Assembly (NCBI GenBank): GCA_036782915.1
Contig: DAIPYE010000061.1
Location: 1-15,746, forward strand
Length of the DNA: 15,746 bases
Source of the DNA: JAEUSI01 sp036782915
GTDB taxonomy: Bacteria; Bacteroidota; Ignavibacteria; Tepidaquicellales; Tepidaquicellaceae
Reading direction: 5' to 3'
Shown here piece by piece: positions 1-7,715 of this stretch (position 1 is its first letter; the number at the start of each line of letters is the position of its first letter). A program made the translations under genes and the position numbers. A model generated the notes under the pieces. The model did no database searches, was not told the DNA's origin, and worked only from the letters and a program-made list of their open reading frames with translations.

Positions 1-384
1 ATGTGGAATTCGCTGATTCGTTCTGCGGGAAAAATCACCACAGGATCCGATTTTCCTTTTCATCAGATAAACCCTTTTATCCAGATCTATTATCTTACAA
101 CAAGACAGTTGACAGATACTGTTTTAACTTCAATACAAAACCCAGATCAGAAAATTTCACTTCTAGACGCAGTAAAATCCTATACGATCTGGCCGGCTTA
201 CGCTTCATTTGAAGAAAATACAAAGGGAAGCCTGGAGAAAGGAAAATATGCAGATATGATAGTAATCTCCGGTGATATTTTTAATTCCGGGAGCAAAGCA
301 TTACTGGATACAAAAGTATTAAGAACGGTTATCAACGGAAGAATAGTTTATGATAATATTCTTGATCTGGAAAAGGTTGAATAA
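1..384 (+). CDS. Amidohydrolase family 3-like protein, C-terminal fragment
   Basis: This is the last 127 residues of a metal-dependent amidohydrolase (YtcJ-like / amidohydrolase family 3). The fragment holds the TGSDFP motif (residues 14-19), whose Asp is a metal or catalytic ligand in the family. It then has the typical C-terminal layout: an AVKSYTIWPAYA helix, a GSLEKGKYADMIVISGD strand that returns to the small beta-sandwich domain, and a closing VINGRIVYDN segment. Family members are usually about 500-600 residues, so most of the gene lies upstream of the window. The ATG at position 1 is probably an internal methionine rather than the true start. The substrate cannot be told from this part. 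prmC starts 5 bp after the stop, which suggests co-transcription with the genes that follow. Confidence 0.85.
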   Translation: MWNSLIRSAGKITTGSDFPFHQINPFIQIYYLTTRQLTDTVLTSIQNPDQKISLLDAVKSYTIWPAYASFEENTKGSLEKGKYADMIVISGDIFNSGSKALLDTKVLRTVINGRIVYDNILDLEKVE

Positions 385-389
385 TATTT

Positions 390-1271
390 ATGCAGAGCAT
401 TATTCCGGAGAGTGTTATCGAATTTTTAAATTATTCGGCTGGCATTTTAAATAAAAAAAAAATTAAGGATTCCCGTCTGAATGCAGAGTTGATGCTTTGT
501 GAAGTATTAAAATGTTCACGTGTTGAATTATATTTAAATTTTGAGAAGCCTCTGACAAATGATGAAGTTCAGAAATTTAAACTGCTCTTACAAAGAAGAA
601 TGAAATATGAACCATTGCAATACATTTTAGGGAAAACAAATTTTTTCGGTTTTGATATTTTAGTTAACAGCAATGTTCTGATCCCAAGACAGGAAACAGA
701 AATTCTTGCAGAAAAAGTAATTGATGATATAAAGTCCAGGAAAATGAAGGAAGTATCGCTGTTTGAAATAGGTTCAGGTTCAGGTTGTTTGTCAATTGCT
801 GTTGCAAAAAGTCTGATTTCAGAAAATATTAAAGTTCAGATATTTTCTATAGACATTTCAGATGATGCAGTAAATATGTCAATTGAAAATCTGAAATTAA
901 ATTCTCTGGATAATGAAACTGTAAGGTTTTATGTAAAAGATGTATTCGAGATCGAAAAGCTGAATAAGGATTTTGATTATATTATTTCAAATCCGCCGTA
1001 TATTTCTGCAGAAGAATTTAAAACATTAGATAATGAAGTAAAGGATTTCGAGCCTGCAATATCATTAACTGATAATGCTGACGGATTAAAATTTTATGAA
1101 AGAATCTTTAAAATAGCTTCAGACAGTTCATTCACTGGAAAAGTTTTTTGCGAAATTGGATTTGGACAGAAGAATGCAATTGAAAAAATGGTTGTAAAGA
1201 ATAATTTTACTAAATTCAGATTTCATAAAGATTACAGTAATATTTACCGAATTATAGAAGCATTCAAATGA
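390..1271 (+). CDS. prmC: Peptide chain release factor N5-glutamine methyltransferase
   Basis: PrmC (HemK) methylates, with S-adenosylmethionine, the glutamine of the GGQ motif in release factors RF1 and RF2, which aids translation termination. The 293-residue length is normal. Residues 1-80 form the helical substrate-binding domain. The conserved linker with EPLQYILGKTNFFG (about 74-87) and VLIPRQETE (96-104) follows. The SAM-binding loop is FEIGSGSGCLS (125-135), and the catalytic NPPY signature is at 201-204 (IISNPPYIS). The start ATG is 5 bp after the upstream stop and has no clear Shine-Dalgarno sequence. Its last four bases overlap the dtd start (ATGA), a typical arrangement for translational coupling. 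Generic N6-adenine methyltransferases share NPPY, but the linker motifs make PrmC the clear choice. Confidence 0.96.
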   Translation: MQSIIPESVIEFLNYSAGILNKKKIKDSRLNAELMLCEVLKCSRVELYLNFEKPLTNDEVQKFKLLLQRRMKYEPLQYILGKTNFFGFDILVNSNVLIPRQETEILAEKVIDDIKSRKMKEVSLFEIGSGSGCLSIAVAKSLISENIKVQIFSIDISDDAVNMSIENLKLNSLDNETVRFYVKDVFEIEKLNKDFDYIISNPPYISAEEFKTLDNEVKDFEPAISLTDNADGLKFYERIFKIASDSSFTGKVFCEIGFGQKNAIEKMVVKNNFTKFRFHKDYSNIYRIIEAFK

Positions 1272-1717
1272 TAGCCGTTATACAAAGAGTTAGATCTGCA
1301 GGCGTAATGATAAGCGGCAAAACACACAGTAGTATAGACAAAGGATTATTAGTTTTACTCGGAGTTCATAAATCAGACAAAAAAGAAGATTCCATATACT
1401 TCGCCAGAAAAACAATTGATCTTAGAATTTTCAGCGACGAAGAAGATAAAATGAATTTAAATGTAAAGAATGTTAACGGAGAAGTACTTGTAATATCTCA
1501 GTTTACATTATGTACTGATAACGGAAAAAGCGGCAACAGACCAAGTTTCTTCAGTGCAGAACTACCTGAAATAGCAGAAATACTTTATGAAGATTATATA
1601 AATGAAATGAAATCGTATTACAGTGATTCAAAGATCGCAAGCGGTGTATTCGGAGCGCAGATGGAAGTAAATCTCATTAATGACGGACCTGTAACAATAA
1701 TTCTGCAGAGAAATTAA
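1268..1717 (+). CDS. dtd: D-aminoacyl-tRNA deacylase
   Basis: DTD hydrolyses D-amino acids (and glycine mischarged on tRNA-Ala) from tRNA, acting as a cytosolic proofreading enzyme. The 149-residue protein has full family length. It opens with the characteristic IAVIQRVRSAGV and contains both active-site motifs: SQFTLCT (77-83) and NDGPVT (138-143). The Gly-Pro of the second motif is the cross-subunit chiral filter in known DTD structures. The FGAQM segment (128-132) is also conserved. The ATG overlaps the prmC stop as ATGA, so translation is probably coupled to prmC. The next gene begins one base after the dtd stop. Its position beside prmC groups two translation-quality genes. Confidence 0.96.
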   Translation: MIAVIQRVRSAGVMISGKTHSSIDKGLLVLLGVHKSDKKEDSIYFARKTIDLRIFSDEEDKMNLNVKNVNGEVLVISQFTLCTDNGKSGNRPSFFSAELPEIAEILYEDYINEMKSYYSDSKIASGVFGAQMEVNLINDGPVTIILQRN

Positions 1718-1718
1718 A

Positions 1719-2639
1719 ATGAAAAAGAAAATTTACATTATCGGATTCGGAAAAACCGGAACTTCATTTTATTTTGAATTGAAGGACAAAGGTTATGAAG
1801 TTTATTTTATTTCTGATAAAAATGCAGGTTCATCCGAAAGATTAAAAAATGAAACTTCATTATTAAATTTTTCAGATAAGATCAAAAAAGATTTTATAAA
1901 GGAATCCGATGTAATTCTGATTTGCGTGCAGGACAGATACATTAAAGATGCTGTAAATACAATAATTAATTTTAATACAGACCTTTCGAAAAAAATAATG
2001 ATCCATGTTTCCGGATCGGTTTCTACAGAAGTATTTGAAAGAGGAAGCATTAATCCGGAGAATACCGTTTCCATGCATCCAATTCAGACCTTTGATAAAA
2101 TAAGCATTGAAAATAATCATTTACTGGAGAAAATATATTTTGGAATAGAAGGCGGACATACGGGAAAAGAGTATGCGAAAGAAATTATTGCATCCTTTGA
2201 TTCAAACTTTATTGAAATTCCAAAAGATAAAAAGCATCTCTATCATTCTGCCTGTGTTGTATCATCCAATTTTCTGATTACACTACTGAATATTTCATCA
2301 GAGATAATGGGAAGCATCGGAATAGAAAAAAATAAAACATTTGAAATTTTCAGACCAATCATAGAGCGAACGCTTGAAAATATTTCCGAAGACGGACTTG
2401 TAAATTCATTAACTGGACCATTTGAGAGAAACGATCTGGAGACAATTTCAAATCATTTGAACTCAATAAACAAAGAGCTTCCGTCATTAATACCTTTTTA
2501 TACATTGCTGGGAATGGAAACCGTAAAAGTGGCTTTCAAAAAAGAGAGTATTAATATGAAAAATGTAATATCAGTGCTTGATCTGATGAATGAGTATATC
2601 ATAAATGAATCAAACAGTGTTAATAAAACAATTAACTGA
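1719..2639 (+). CDS. Rossmann-fold and DUF2520 domain protein
   Basis: This 306-residue protein resembles NADP-dependent 6-phosphogluconate or ketopantoate dehydrogenase-like oxidoreductases that carry a DUF2520 C-terminal domain. The N-terminal Rossmann domain (about 1-125) begins with IIGFGKTG, where G9, G11 and G14 give the GxGxxG dinucleotide-binding pattern, and ends with MHPIQTF (119-125), the family's HPxQTF motif. The C-terminal helical DUF2520 domain shows YHSACVVSSN (175-184) and LTGPFERND (231-239). The true substrate of these proteins is not established, so I give no gene symbol. The start is one base after the dtd stop. Its 3' end overlaps the possible ATG of the next gene by 35 bp. 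Cytoplasmic: no signal peptide or membrane segment is seen. Confidence 0.9.
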   Translation: MKKKIYIIGFGKTGTSFYFELKDKGYEVYFISDKNAGSSERLKNETSLLNFSDKIKKDFIKESDVILICVQDRYIKDAVNTIINFNTDLSKKIMIHVSGSVSTEVFERGSINPENTVSMHPIQTFDKISIENNHLLEKIYFGIEGGHTGKEYAKEIIASFDSNFIEIPKDKKHLYHSACVVSSNFLITLLNISSEIMGSIGIEKNKTFEIFRPIIERTLENISEDGLVNSLTGPFERNDLETISNHLNSINKELPSLIPFYTLLGMETVKVAFKKESINMKNVISVLDLMNEYIINESNSVNKTIN

Positions 2640-3369
2640 ATTAATATTGAATATTAATCTGAGCTATATATTAAAATTGAAACAGGCTATCATACTATTG
2701 CTGATGTTATTCGGAATATTATTTTATTCCGAAAAATCAATGGGGCAAATGAGCAACAATTCAATTTTCAGCGGAGACGAATTTAAATTAAAATTAAGAA
2801 ATCATTCAGGTTCAAAAGATACAATAGAAAGTAAACTTAAAAAAAGTAATGTTCAGAAAGTTAAAATCGGGGGATTATTCCTTTCGCCCAGTATTGGCGT
2901 AGCTTTCCCGGCAGGTGAATTCAGGGATTATTCTGTTGCAGGATTAATACTTGGAGTAAAAGCTGAAATTGCTTACATAAAATTTTATCCTTTTGTATTC
3001 GGGTTTGTTTATGAGTACCAGACAAATCCGGGAAACGGGGAATACATTACAACAAATTCATTTACAAACTTTGATACCAAGATCACATATATTGGCGGAA
3101 GTATAGACATAGTTTTAAACAAATTTGTTAAGTCTAATTTCACAACTCCTATTTTTTCATTTGAATTAAAATATGCAACTGTAGTAAATGAGGTTGGTTA
3201 TGAAAATTCATCACTGAATTATTCTATTGATAAAAGCGTGGTTGCCTTATCTTTCGGTCTTGGATTTACATTATACATATTTGATCTTTCGGGAAAGTAC
3301 ACATTTGCGAATCCATATTCGACCCTGACATTTCAGGGAAAAATCCATTTCCCTGTGATAAAGTTTTAG
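2605..3369 (+). CDS. Probable outer-membrane beta-barrel protein
   Basis: I do not recognise a named family. Taken from the ATG, the protein is 254 residues with a hydrophobic stretch at 28-41 (AIILLLMLFGILFY) and a likely signal-peptide cleavage after MGQ (46-48). After a polar, lysine-rich linker (about 49-85), the rest alternates hydrophobic and polar residues in short strands rich in Gly, Tyr and Phe. It ends in a terminal Phe (FPVIKF), as expected for an outer-membrane barrel. The start is uncertain. The ATG lies 35 bp inside the DUF2520 gene and gives an unusually long segment before the signal core. A TTG at 2677 would give a compact signal peptide starting MKQAIILLL and would remove the overlap. 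Neither has a convincing ribosome-binding site. The stop overlaps that of the convergent glycosyltransferase. Confidence 0.7.
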   Translation: MNQTVLIKQLTELILNINLSYILKLKQAIILLLMLFGILFYSEKSMGQMSNNSIFSGDEFKLKLRNHSGSKDTIESKLKKSNVQKVKIGGLFLSPSIGVAFPAGEFRDYSVAGLILGVKAEIAYIKFYPFVFGFVYEYQTNPGNGEYITTNSFTNFDTKITYIGGSIDIVLNKFVKSNFTTPIFSFELKYATVVNEVGYENSSLNYSIDKSVVALSFGLGFTLYIFDLSGKYTFANPYSTLTFQGKIHFPVIKF

Positions 3370-4469
3370 AATTTTCTGCCCTTCCAGTTTATTTCCTTTC
3401 CTGATAAAAAACTTATGGGCAACATCAGACCTACAAAAGCAAAATAAAAGCTGAATATAAAATAGTATTTATAATAAGACTGGATTTCAAATTCCCTGAA
3501 AACTTTATGCAGTAAAATAAATTCCGATATCAGTTTGAGTAAAACCAATGCCAGATATAATTTTATACTCAGAAAAAATAATCCCAGAACAAGTAATATA
3601 TTCATAGCGAAAAGTAAAGCTCCGACTATATATCCCAGAAAATTTATTCCCGTTCCTCCTCTGAACCATCTTCTCTTCTGACTGAAAAGTTCGGACAGAC
3701 TTTTACAGGGTAATGTAGTAACCAGGCAGCTCTTATCAACAGGGAACAATATAATAAATTTTTTATCTGAATTTATTTTCCTCATCAAAGCAAGATCTTC
3801 TGTTACAGAAAATTCAATGGATGAGTAACCTCCGACAGAATTATATGCATTTTTACTGAATGATAAATTGTTTCCAATACAGCTGAGAATCATTTTTAAT
3901 CCTGCGCTGGAAGATGCAAGGGTCAGCAGGTAAACCCAGTCAATGCACTGAAGTTTAGCAAATATCGAACTGTCATTTTCAATAATTGTGAAACCGCAAA
4001 CCATTCCGGTATTTCCCAGATAATATTTTACTGTGTTCAAAGCCCAGTCAGGATTGACCTCACAGTCAGCATCGGTTGAAATAATTAATTCTCCTTTGCA
4101 AATTGATATTGCATTGTCTATAGCATTCGCTTTTCCTTTAAGATTTCCGTTGCTGCTTTTTACAGAGTTAATTACTTTGAACTGCTTATGTTCTTTTGTA
4201 GAATTTAACATTAAGTCATAAGTGGAATCAGTAGAATTATCATTTACAAGTATGATCTCAAGAAGGTCCGGTGGATATTTTAATTTTGCCAGTGAGTTTA
4301 TGCAACGGACAATATTCTTTTCTTCATTTCTGCCGGCTACTATAACTGATATTGCAGGAAGAATTTTATTTTCATTCTTTTTTAAATTAATTGATCTTAA
4401 TAATCCGGAATATAGGATCAGATGAATTAATAAATAAAGTATTGATGAAATTATAAAAAATATTTCCAT
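3366..4469 (-). CDS. Membrane-bound family 2 glycosyltransferase
   Basis: This 367-residue GT-A fold enzyme should transfer a sugar from a nucleotide-sugar donor on the cytoplasmic face of the inner membrane. One N-terminal membrane segment lies at about 3-25. The catalytic domain starts with ISVIVAGRNEEKNI (40-53) and has a second donor-site stretch, ILVNDNSTDST (73-83). The metal-binding DAD is at 133-135 (STDADCE). The putative catalytic acid is in VTEDLAL (ED at 224-225), and the acceptor-site motif is QKRRW (264-268). Two to three hydrophobic segments follow (about 276-320 and 333-355). This layout resembles processive or lipid-linked GT2 enzymes; the product is unknown. The ATG follows directly after the T-tract of an intrinsic terminator, with no Shine-Dalgarno sequence and no in-frame alternative start nearby. 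This leaves its promoter unexplained. Confidence 0.88.
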   Translation of the reverse strand: MEIFFIISSILYLLIHLILYSGLLRSINLKKNENKILPAISVIVAGRNEEKNIVRCINSLAKLKYPPDLLEIILVNDNSTDSTYDLMLNSTKEHKQFKVINSVKSSNGNLKGKANAIDNAISICKGELIISTDADCEVNPDWALNTVKYYLGNTGMVCGFTIIENDSSIFAKLQCIDWVYLLTLASSSAGLKMILSCIGNNLSFSKNAYNSVGGYSSIEFSVTEDLALMRKINSDKKFIILFPVDKSCLVTTLPCKSLSELFSQKRRWFRGGTGINFLGYIVGALLFAMNILLVLGLFFLSIKLYLALVLLKLISEFILLHKVFREFEIQSYYKYYFIFSFYFAFVGLMLPISFLSGKEINWKGRKF

Positions 4470-4507
4470 AAAAAAAAGGTGATCGTCATTGAATTAGACA
4501 ATCACCT
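4470..4507 (-). terminator. Intrinsic terminator after the M6-like gene
   Basis: Read on the minus strand, AGGTGATTGTC pairs with GACGATCACCT across a 9-base loop. The stem is 11 bp with one G-U pair and is followed at once by eight T residues. It lies about 30 bp after the stop of the M6-like protein gene, so it ends the porU-porV-M6-like transcript. The T-tract touches the ATG of the downstream glycosyltransferase gene. The plus-strand side lacks a T-tract, so it should work in one direction only. Confidence 0.85.
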
Positions 4508-4537
4508 GAAAATAAAAGAAAGTTGAAAAATAAAATA

Positions 4538-7500
4538 TTACTTAATAACGGCTATTTTAAAAACCTGAGTATCTTTAGTACCGTTCACAACAGCTTCTAC
4601 TACGCCGTAGTAAATCCCGCTTTGCACAGTTGAAGCATCCCATTTAACTTCATTATCAGAATTTGAATACATAGTGCCTGTTAAGTTTGTCACAAGTTCA
4701 CCGGACAAATCAAGTATTTTAACGGTTACACTTGAAGCATTACCGTTAAGAAAATATCTGATAAATGTCTCATTTCCATAAACAGGATTTGGCCAGTTAT
4801 AGACCCTGTCTGAAGGAAGCCCTCCGGAATATGTTATTGGAGAATTATCCGAACTGAAATTTCCGTTTGAATGATATTTATCTTTCAAATGATTTTTCCA
4901 TAAAACATTATTCTCATTATAAACATTGTTTGTTTTAAATGCATATAAATAACCGTCATTTCCATAGATCAGAATTCCCAGAGTATCATTTAAGTTTGCG
5001 ATCGCAGGTGAAGAAGAAGTATTTACTCCTGCCATAACCGGGAAGCCGCTAACTACTTTGCCGTTAGCTCCATAAGCATATAGATTTCCGTCTGTTGTTA
5101 CAAAAATAAGATCAAAAACATTATCATTATTAATATCGCAGACTGCAATTCCGGATTTTATTTGTTTGTTTAAATTAAAAGGGAAATTGTCCAGCAACAC
5201 ACCGTTTGAATTCACAGCGAAAACTTTATTATCAGCAATGAATATAATATCCTGTCTACCGTCCTGATTGATATCAGCAAGAACAGGATCAGAATTTACT
5301 GAAGAAATTGAATAATTATTTACAAGATTCTTTCCATTTAAAAGTAAATTATAATCTGGCGAGTTTTCAACAACTCTGAACGTATCAGTAGAATTATTAT
5401 TTACAATATTCCCTGTAACAATACTGTTTAAATTATTTGAAAAAATATAATCAGTACTGTTAAATCTTGAAAAATTAATAACAACAGTGCCGTTTGAATC
5501 AACATATCCGGAAGGTTGTCCGTTAACTTTTCTTTCATAGACGCGGTCGCTCACTCCAAGGACTACCATATTTGAATCAAACACTAGCGGGATAGAATTT
5601 ATGCCGGGTAAATTATCGATTACCGAATCAGTCAGCTGATAATTCGGATTGAACTTAAAGAAGCCAATTTTGGGAGTAGAAGTGACTGAGCTTGAGGTTG
5701 CAACAAGATTTAAAGAATTATTCAAAGAAGGTGCAAAAATAACGGAAGGCATTGTTTGTCCATAATTTCTTAATAACAAACCTGTAGAATCTGAAGTAAT
5801 ACTTGTGCCGTCGTTTTTAAATCCATAAAGATCTATACCGTTATTTACAAAAAACTCATCTTTTCCGTCACCGTTGAAATCAAAAGAGACCGGATGATCA
5901 GAAACAACACTTACATTAATTGGCACACCGACAAACTTTGGAAAACCTTTTAAAGGACTGAGTTGAGTGCTTCCGACTGAAACAGAAAAGGTCATTAAAG
6001 TATCAATGTAGTTAAAGTTAGATACTATAATATTGTTATTTGCCAGTGAATAACTTAATGAATTCGGAAGGGAAGTCGGATTAAAGGAATTCTGATAAAC
6101 TGAAGAAGGTACAGCATGATAGCCAAAAAACCAGTAATCCACAGGTGTTCCATCCCCGGTAACAGGACCGAAGAATGTATTGAAAGTAATTCCTATTTCC
6201 TGAGCTCCTTTGGCTTCTTCAAGATCAACACCTTTGTGATTAATGTCATTATTTATTGTGTTTGAAAGATAATTGGCTTCGATAACATTTTCATCAATAT
6301 GCCAGATTAGAATTCCGCCTTTAAAATTATTTTCATTATTAATAAGTCCGGGAAGACTCCAGTCAAAATGACTGACATCTGTAATATTTCCGTTTAAAAG
6401 ATATAAACTTGTGTAAGCGTTGGAATAATAAAATCCATTATTCAGATCCTGAGGATAATTATCTGCATCATTAAATTGTCGGTTTCGGGAATAAATTGTA
6501 ACGCCGGTATTTTCAGGATCTCTGTTCCTGTTTTCAATGAGAAAATATTCTTTGCTGTTCATCAATACCTTATATATCGAAGTATCTCTGGGAATATTTT
6601 TTGAACTTGTCGGAATTACAAATGAATCCAGACCGGATGAAATAACAACAGGATCGATCCAACCGAGGAAAACTTTTTCCCAGGCTGAAGGTTCAGGTGG
6701 AAATATGCCGTTATAACTGAAAAGTGACTGACCATCCATTAAACCGAATCTTCCTATTGCGGTTTTTCCTGTCACTGTATTAAACAGATCTGGTAAACCC
6801 AGGTAACTTCCAAAGCTGGAGGCTAATATTCCGTTCATTCCCAGTTCTATTAAAAACGTACCTGAAATAAGATCAAGTGATCTGCTTTCTGTTGATGGAA
6901 TTATCAGAGAATTTGTAATAAATGCACCGTCATTTGTCTGGTAACCCTGATAGGTAGCTCCGTAAAATTCTTTAAGGCTTCGCAGACCGAGATATACAGA
7001 AGGAATATTATAAGGTGTAGGATCAAATCCGACAATAGATGAAACGTCAATATCTCTGCCTACTCCTGCATGAAAGATGACAAAAGCAGTTTTATTTAAA
7101 TTATAATTTGAAAAATTAATAAAACTGTCGGCTGCAGCCCAGGATTGCTGAAACATATTGCCTAATTTAATATTTGACTCACCTTTTTGCGGAGAATATG
7201 TTTCCATATTATTCGGAAGATTAATTACAGTTCCGAATAATTCATAACTGATATTTAATTTACCTTTGGAAGATTTGGAATAATAATTTTTTAGAAATTC
7301 CAGATGATCAGCAAAGTAAGCACTGTCATAAGGAGGAGCATCTACAATAGTATCTTTGCCGGTTGACGGGTCAAAATACTGATTGGAAAGATCAAATAAA
7401 CCGGTACCGGTAGTTCTCGGATCTGTATCCGGCACGAACTGAACCATAATAGCTACAACTTTGAATGAATCAGCGCCTTGTATATATTTTTTAGGTTTAT

Positions 7501-7639
7501 ACTCGGTTTTTCCAATAGCTGCGCTGATCGGATGAGACAATGTTATATTTATTTTTTTCTCCTGTGAAAATGAATTGCCCGAAATAAAAATTAAGGCAGC
7601 AAGCAGAAACAAATATTTTTTAAACTTCATTATTGACAT
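4538..7639 (-). CDS. Secreted M6-like pseudopeptidase with propeller-like repeats and T9SS sorting domain
   Basis: This 1033-residue exported protein has an M6 (immune inhibitor A) metallopeptidase-like domain whose active site is degenerate. A signal peptide covers about 1-26 (cleavage near SFSQ). M6 landmarks are VVAIMVQFVPDTD (early strand), FLKNYYSKSSKGKLNISYE, AFVIFHAGVGRD, IGRFGLMDG, AWEKVFLGW, ILIWHIDENV and GVDLEEAKGAQE. Where the family has HExGHxxGLPDL, this protein reads SSFGSYLGLPDLF: S274, S275 and S278 replace the His, Glu and His, while D284 remains. Residues of about 585-890 carry FG-GAP/VCBS-like repeats with Ca-binding patterns (DFNGDGKDE, DINQDGRQD, DINNDNVFD). The last 90 residues (from NWPNPVYGNE) form a T9SS type A sorting domain ending KIAVIK. 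It should be exported through T9SS and handled by the PorU and PorV encoded just upstream. Starting at M4 (MKFKK) instead is equally possible. Catalysis is unlikely; adhesion or scaffolding is an inference. Confidence 0.88.
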   Translation of the reverse strand: MSIMKFKKYLFLLAALIFISGNSFSQEKKINITLSHPISAAIGKTEYKPKKYIQGADSFKVVAIMVQFVPDTDPRTTGTGLFDLSNQYFDPSTGKDTIVDAPPYDSAYFADHLEFLKNYYSKSSKGKLNISYELFGTVINLPNNMETYSPQKGESNIKLGNMFQQSWAAADSFINFSNYNLNKTAFVIFHAGVGRDIDVSSIVGFDPTPYNIPSVYLGLRSLKEFYGATYQGYQTNDGAFITNSLIIPSTESRSLDLISGTFLIELGMNGILASSFGSYLGLPDLFNTVTGKTAIGRFGLMDGQSLFSYNGIFPPEPSAWEKVFLGWIDPVVISSGLDSFVIPTSSKNIPRDTSIYKVLMNSKEYFLIENRNRDPENTGVTIYSRNRQFNDADNYPQDLNNGFYYSNAYTSLYLLNGNITDVSHFDWSLPGLINNENNFKGGILIWHIDENVIEANYLSNTINNDINHKGVDLEEAKGAQEIGITFNTFFGPVTGDGTPVDYWFFGYHAVPSSVYQNSFNPTSLPNSLSYSLANNNIIVSNFNYIDTLMTFSVSVGSTQLSPLKGFPKFVGVPINVSVVSDHPVSFDFNGDGKDEFFVNNGIDLYGFKNDGTSITSDSTGLLLRNYGQTMPSVIFAPSLNNSLNLVATSSSVTSTPKIGFFKFNPNYQLTDSVIDNLPGINSIPLVFDSNMVVLGVSDRVYERKVNGQPSGYVDSNGTVVINFSRFNSTDYIFSNNLNSIVTGNIVNNNSTDTFRVVENSPDYNLLLNGKNLVNNYSISSVNSDPVLADINQDGRQDIIFIADNKVFAVNSNGVLLDNFPFNLNKQIKSGIAVCDINNDNVFDLIFVTTDGNLYAYGANGKVVSGFPVMAGVNTSSSPAIANLNDTLGILIYGNDGYLYAFKTNNVYNENNVLWKNHLKDKYHSNGNFSSDNSPITYSGGLPSDRVYNWPNPVYGNETFIRYFLNGNASSVTVKILDLSGELVTNLTGTMYSNSDNEVKWDASTVQSGIYYGVVEAVVNGTKDTQVFKIAVIK

Positions 7640-7650
7640 TTAAAATTAAT

Positions 7651-7691
7651 ACATATTTAAAAACCATAGTTCAAATTTCGGAACTATGGTT
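7651..7691 (-). terminator. Hairpin between porV and the M6-like gene (weak terminator or attenuator)
   Basis: A perfect inverted repeat, AACCATAGTTC and GAACTATGGTT, with an 8-base loop sits in the 76-bp gap between porV and the next gene. On the minus strand the stem is followed by a short T-run and then an AT-rich stretch (TTTTTAAATATG). The GC content of the stem is modest and the T-run short, so partial termination or 3'-end protection of the porUV message is as likely as full termination. Confidence 0.6.
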
Positions 7692-7715
7692 AAAAATTAA
7701 CTTTTATTCAGGTGA

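Noticed and set aside
1..384. Reading the ATG at position 1 as a true gene start
   Set aside because: The protein begins in the middle of the amidohydrolase barrel just before TGSDFP, so the gene is cut by the window edge.
1496..1516. dtd motif SQFTLCT differs from the SQFTLxA seen in E. coli
   Set aside because: Other bacterial DTDs also vary at the last position, and the Gly-Pro motif is intact. Nothing unusual is indicated.
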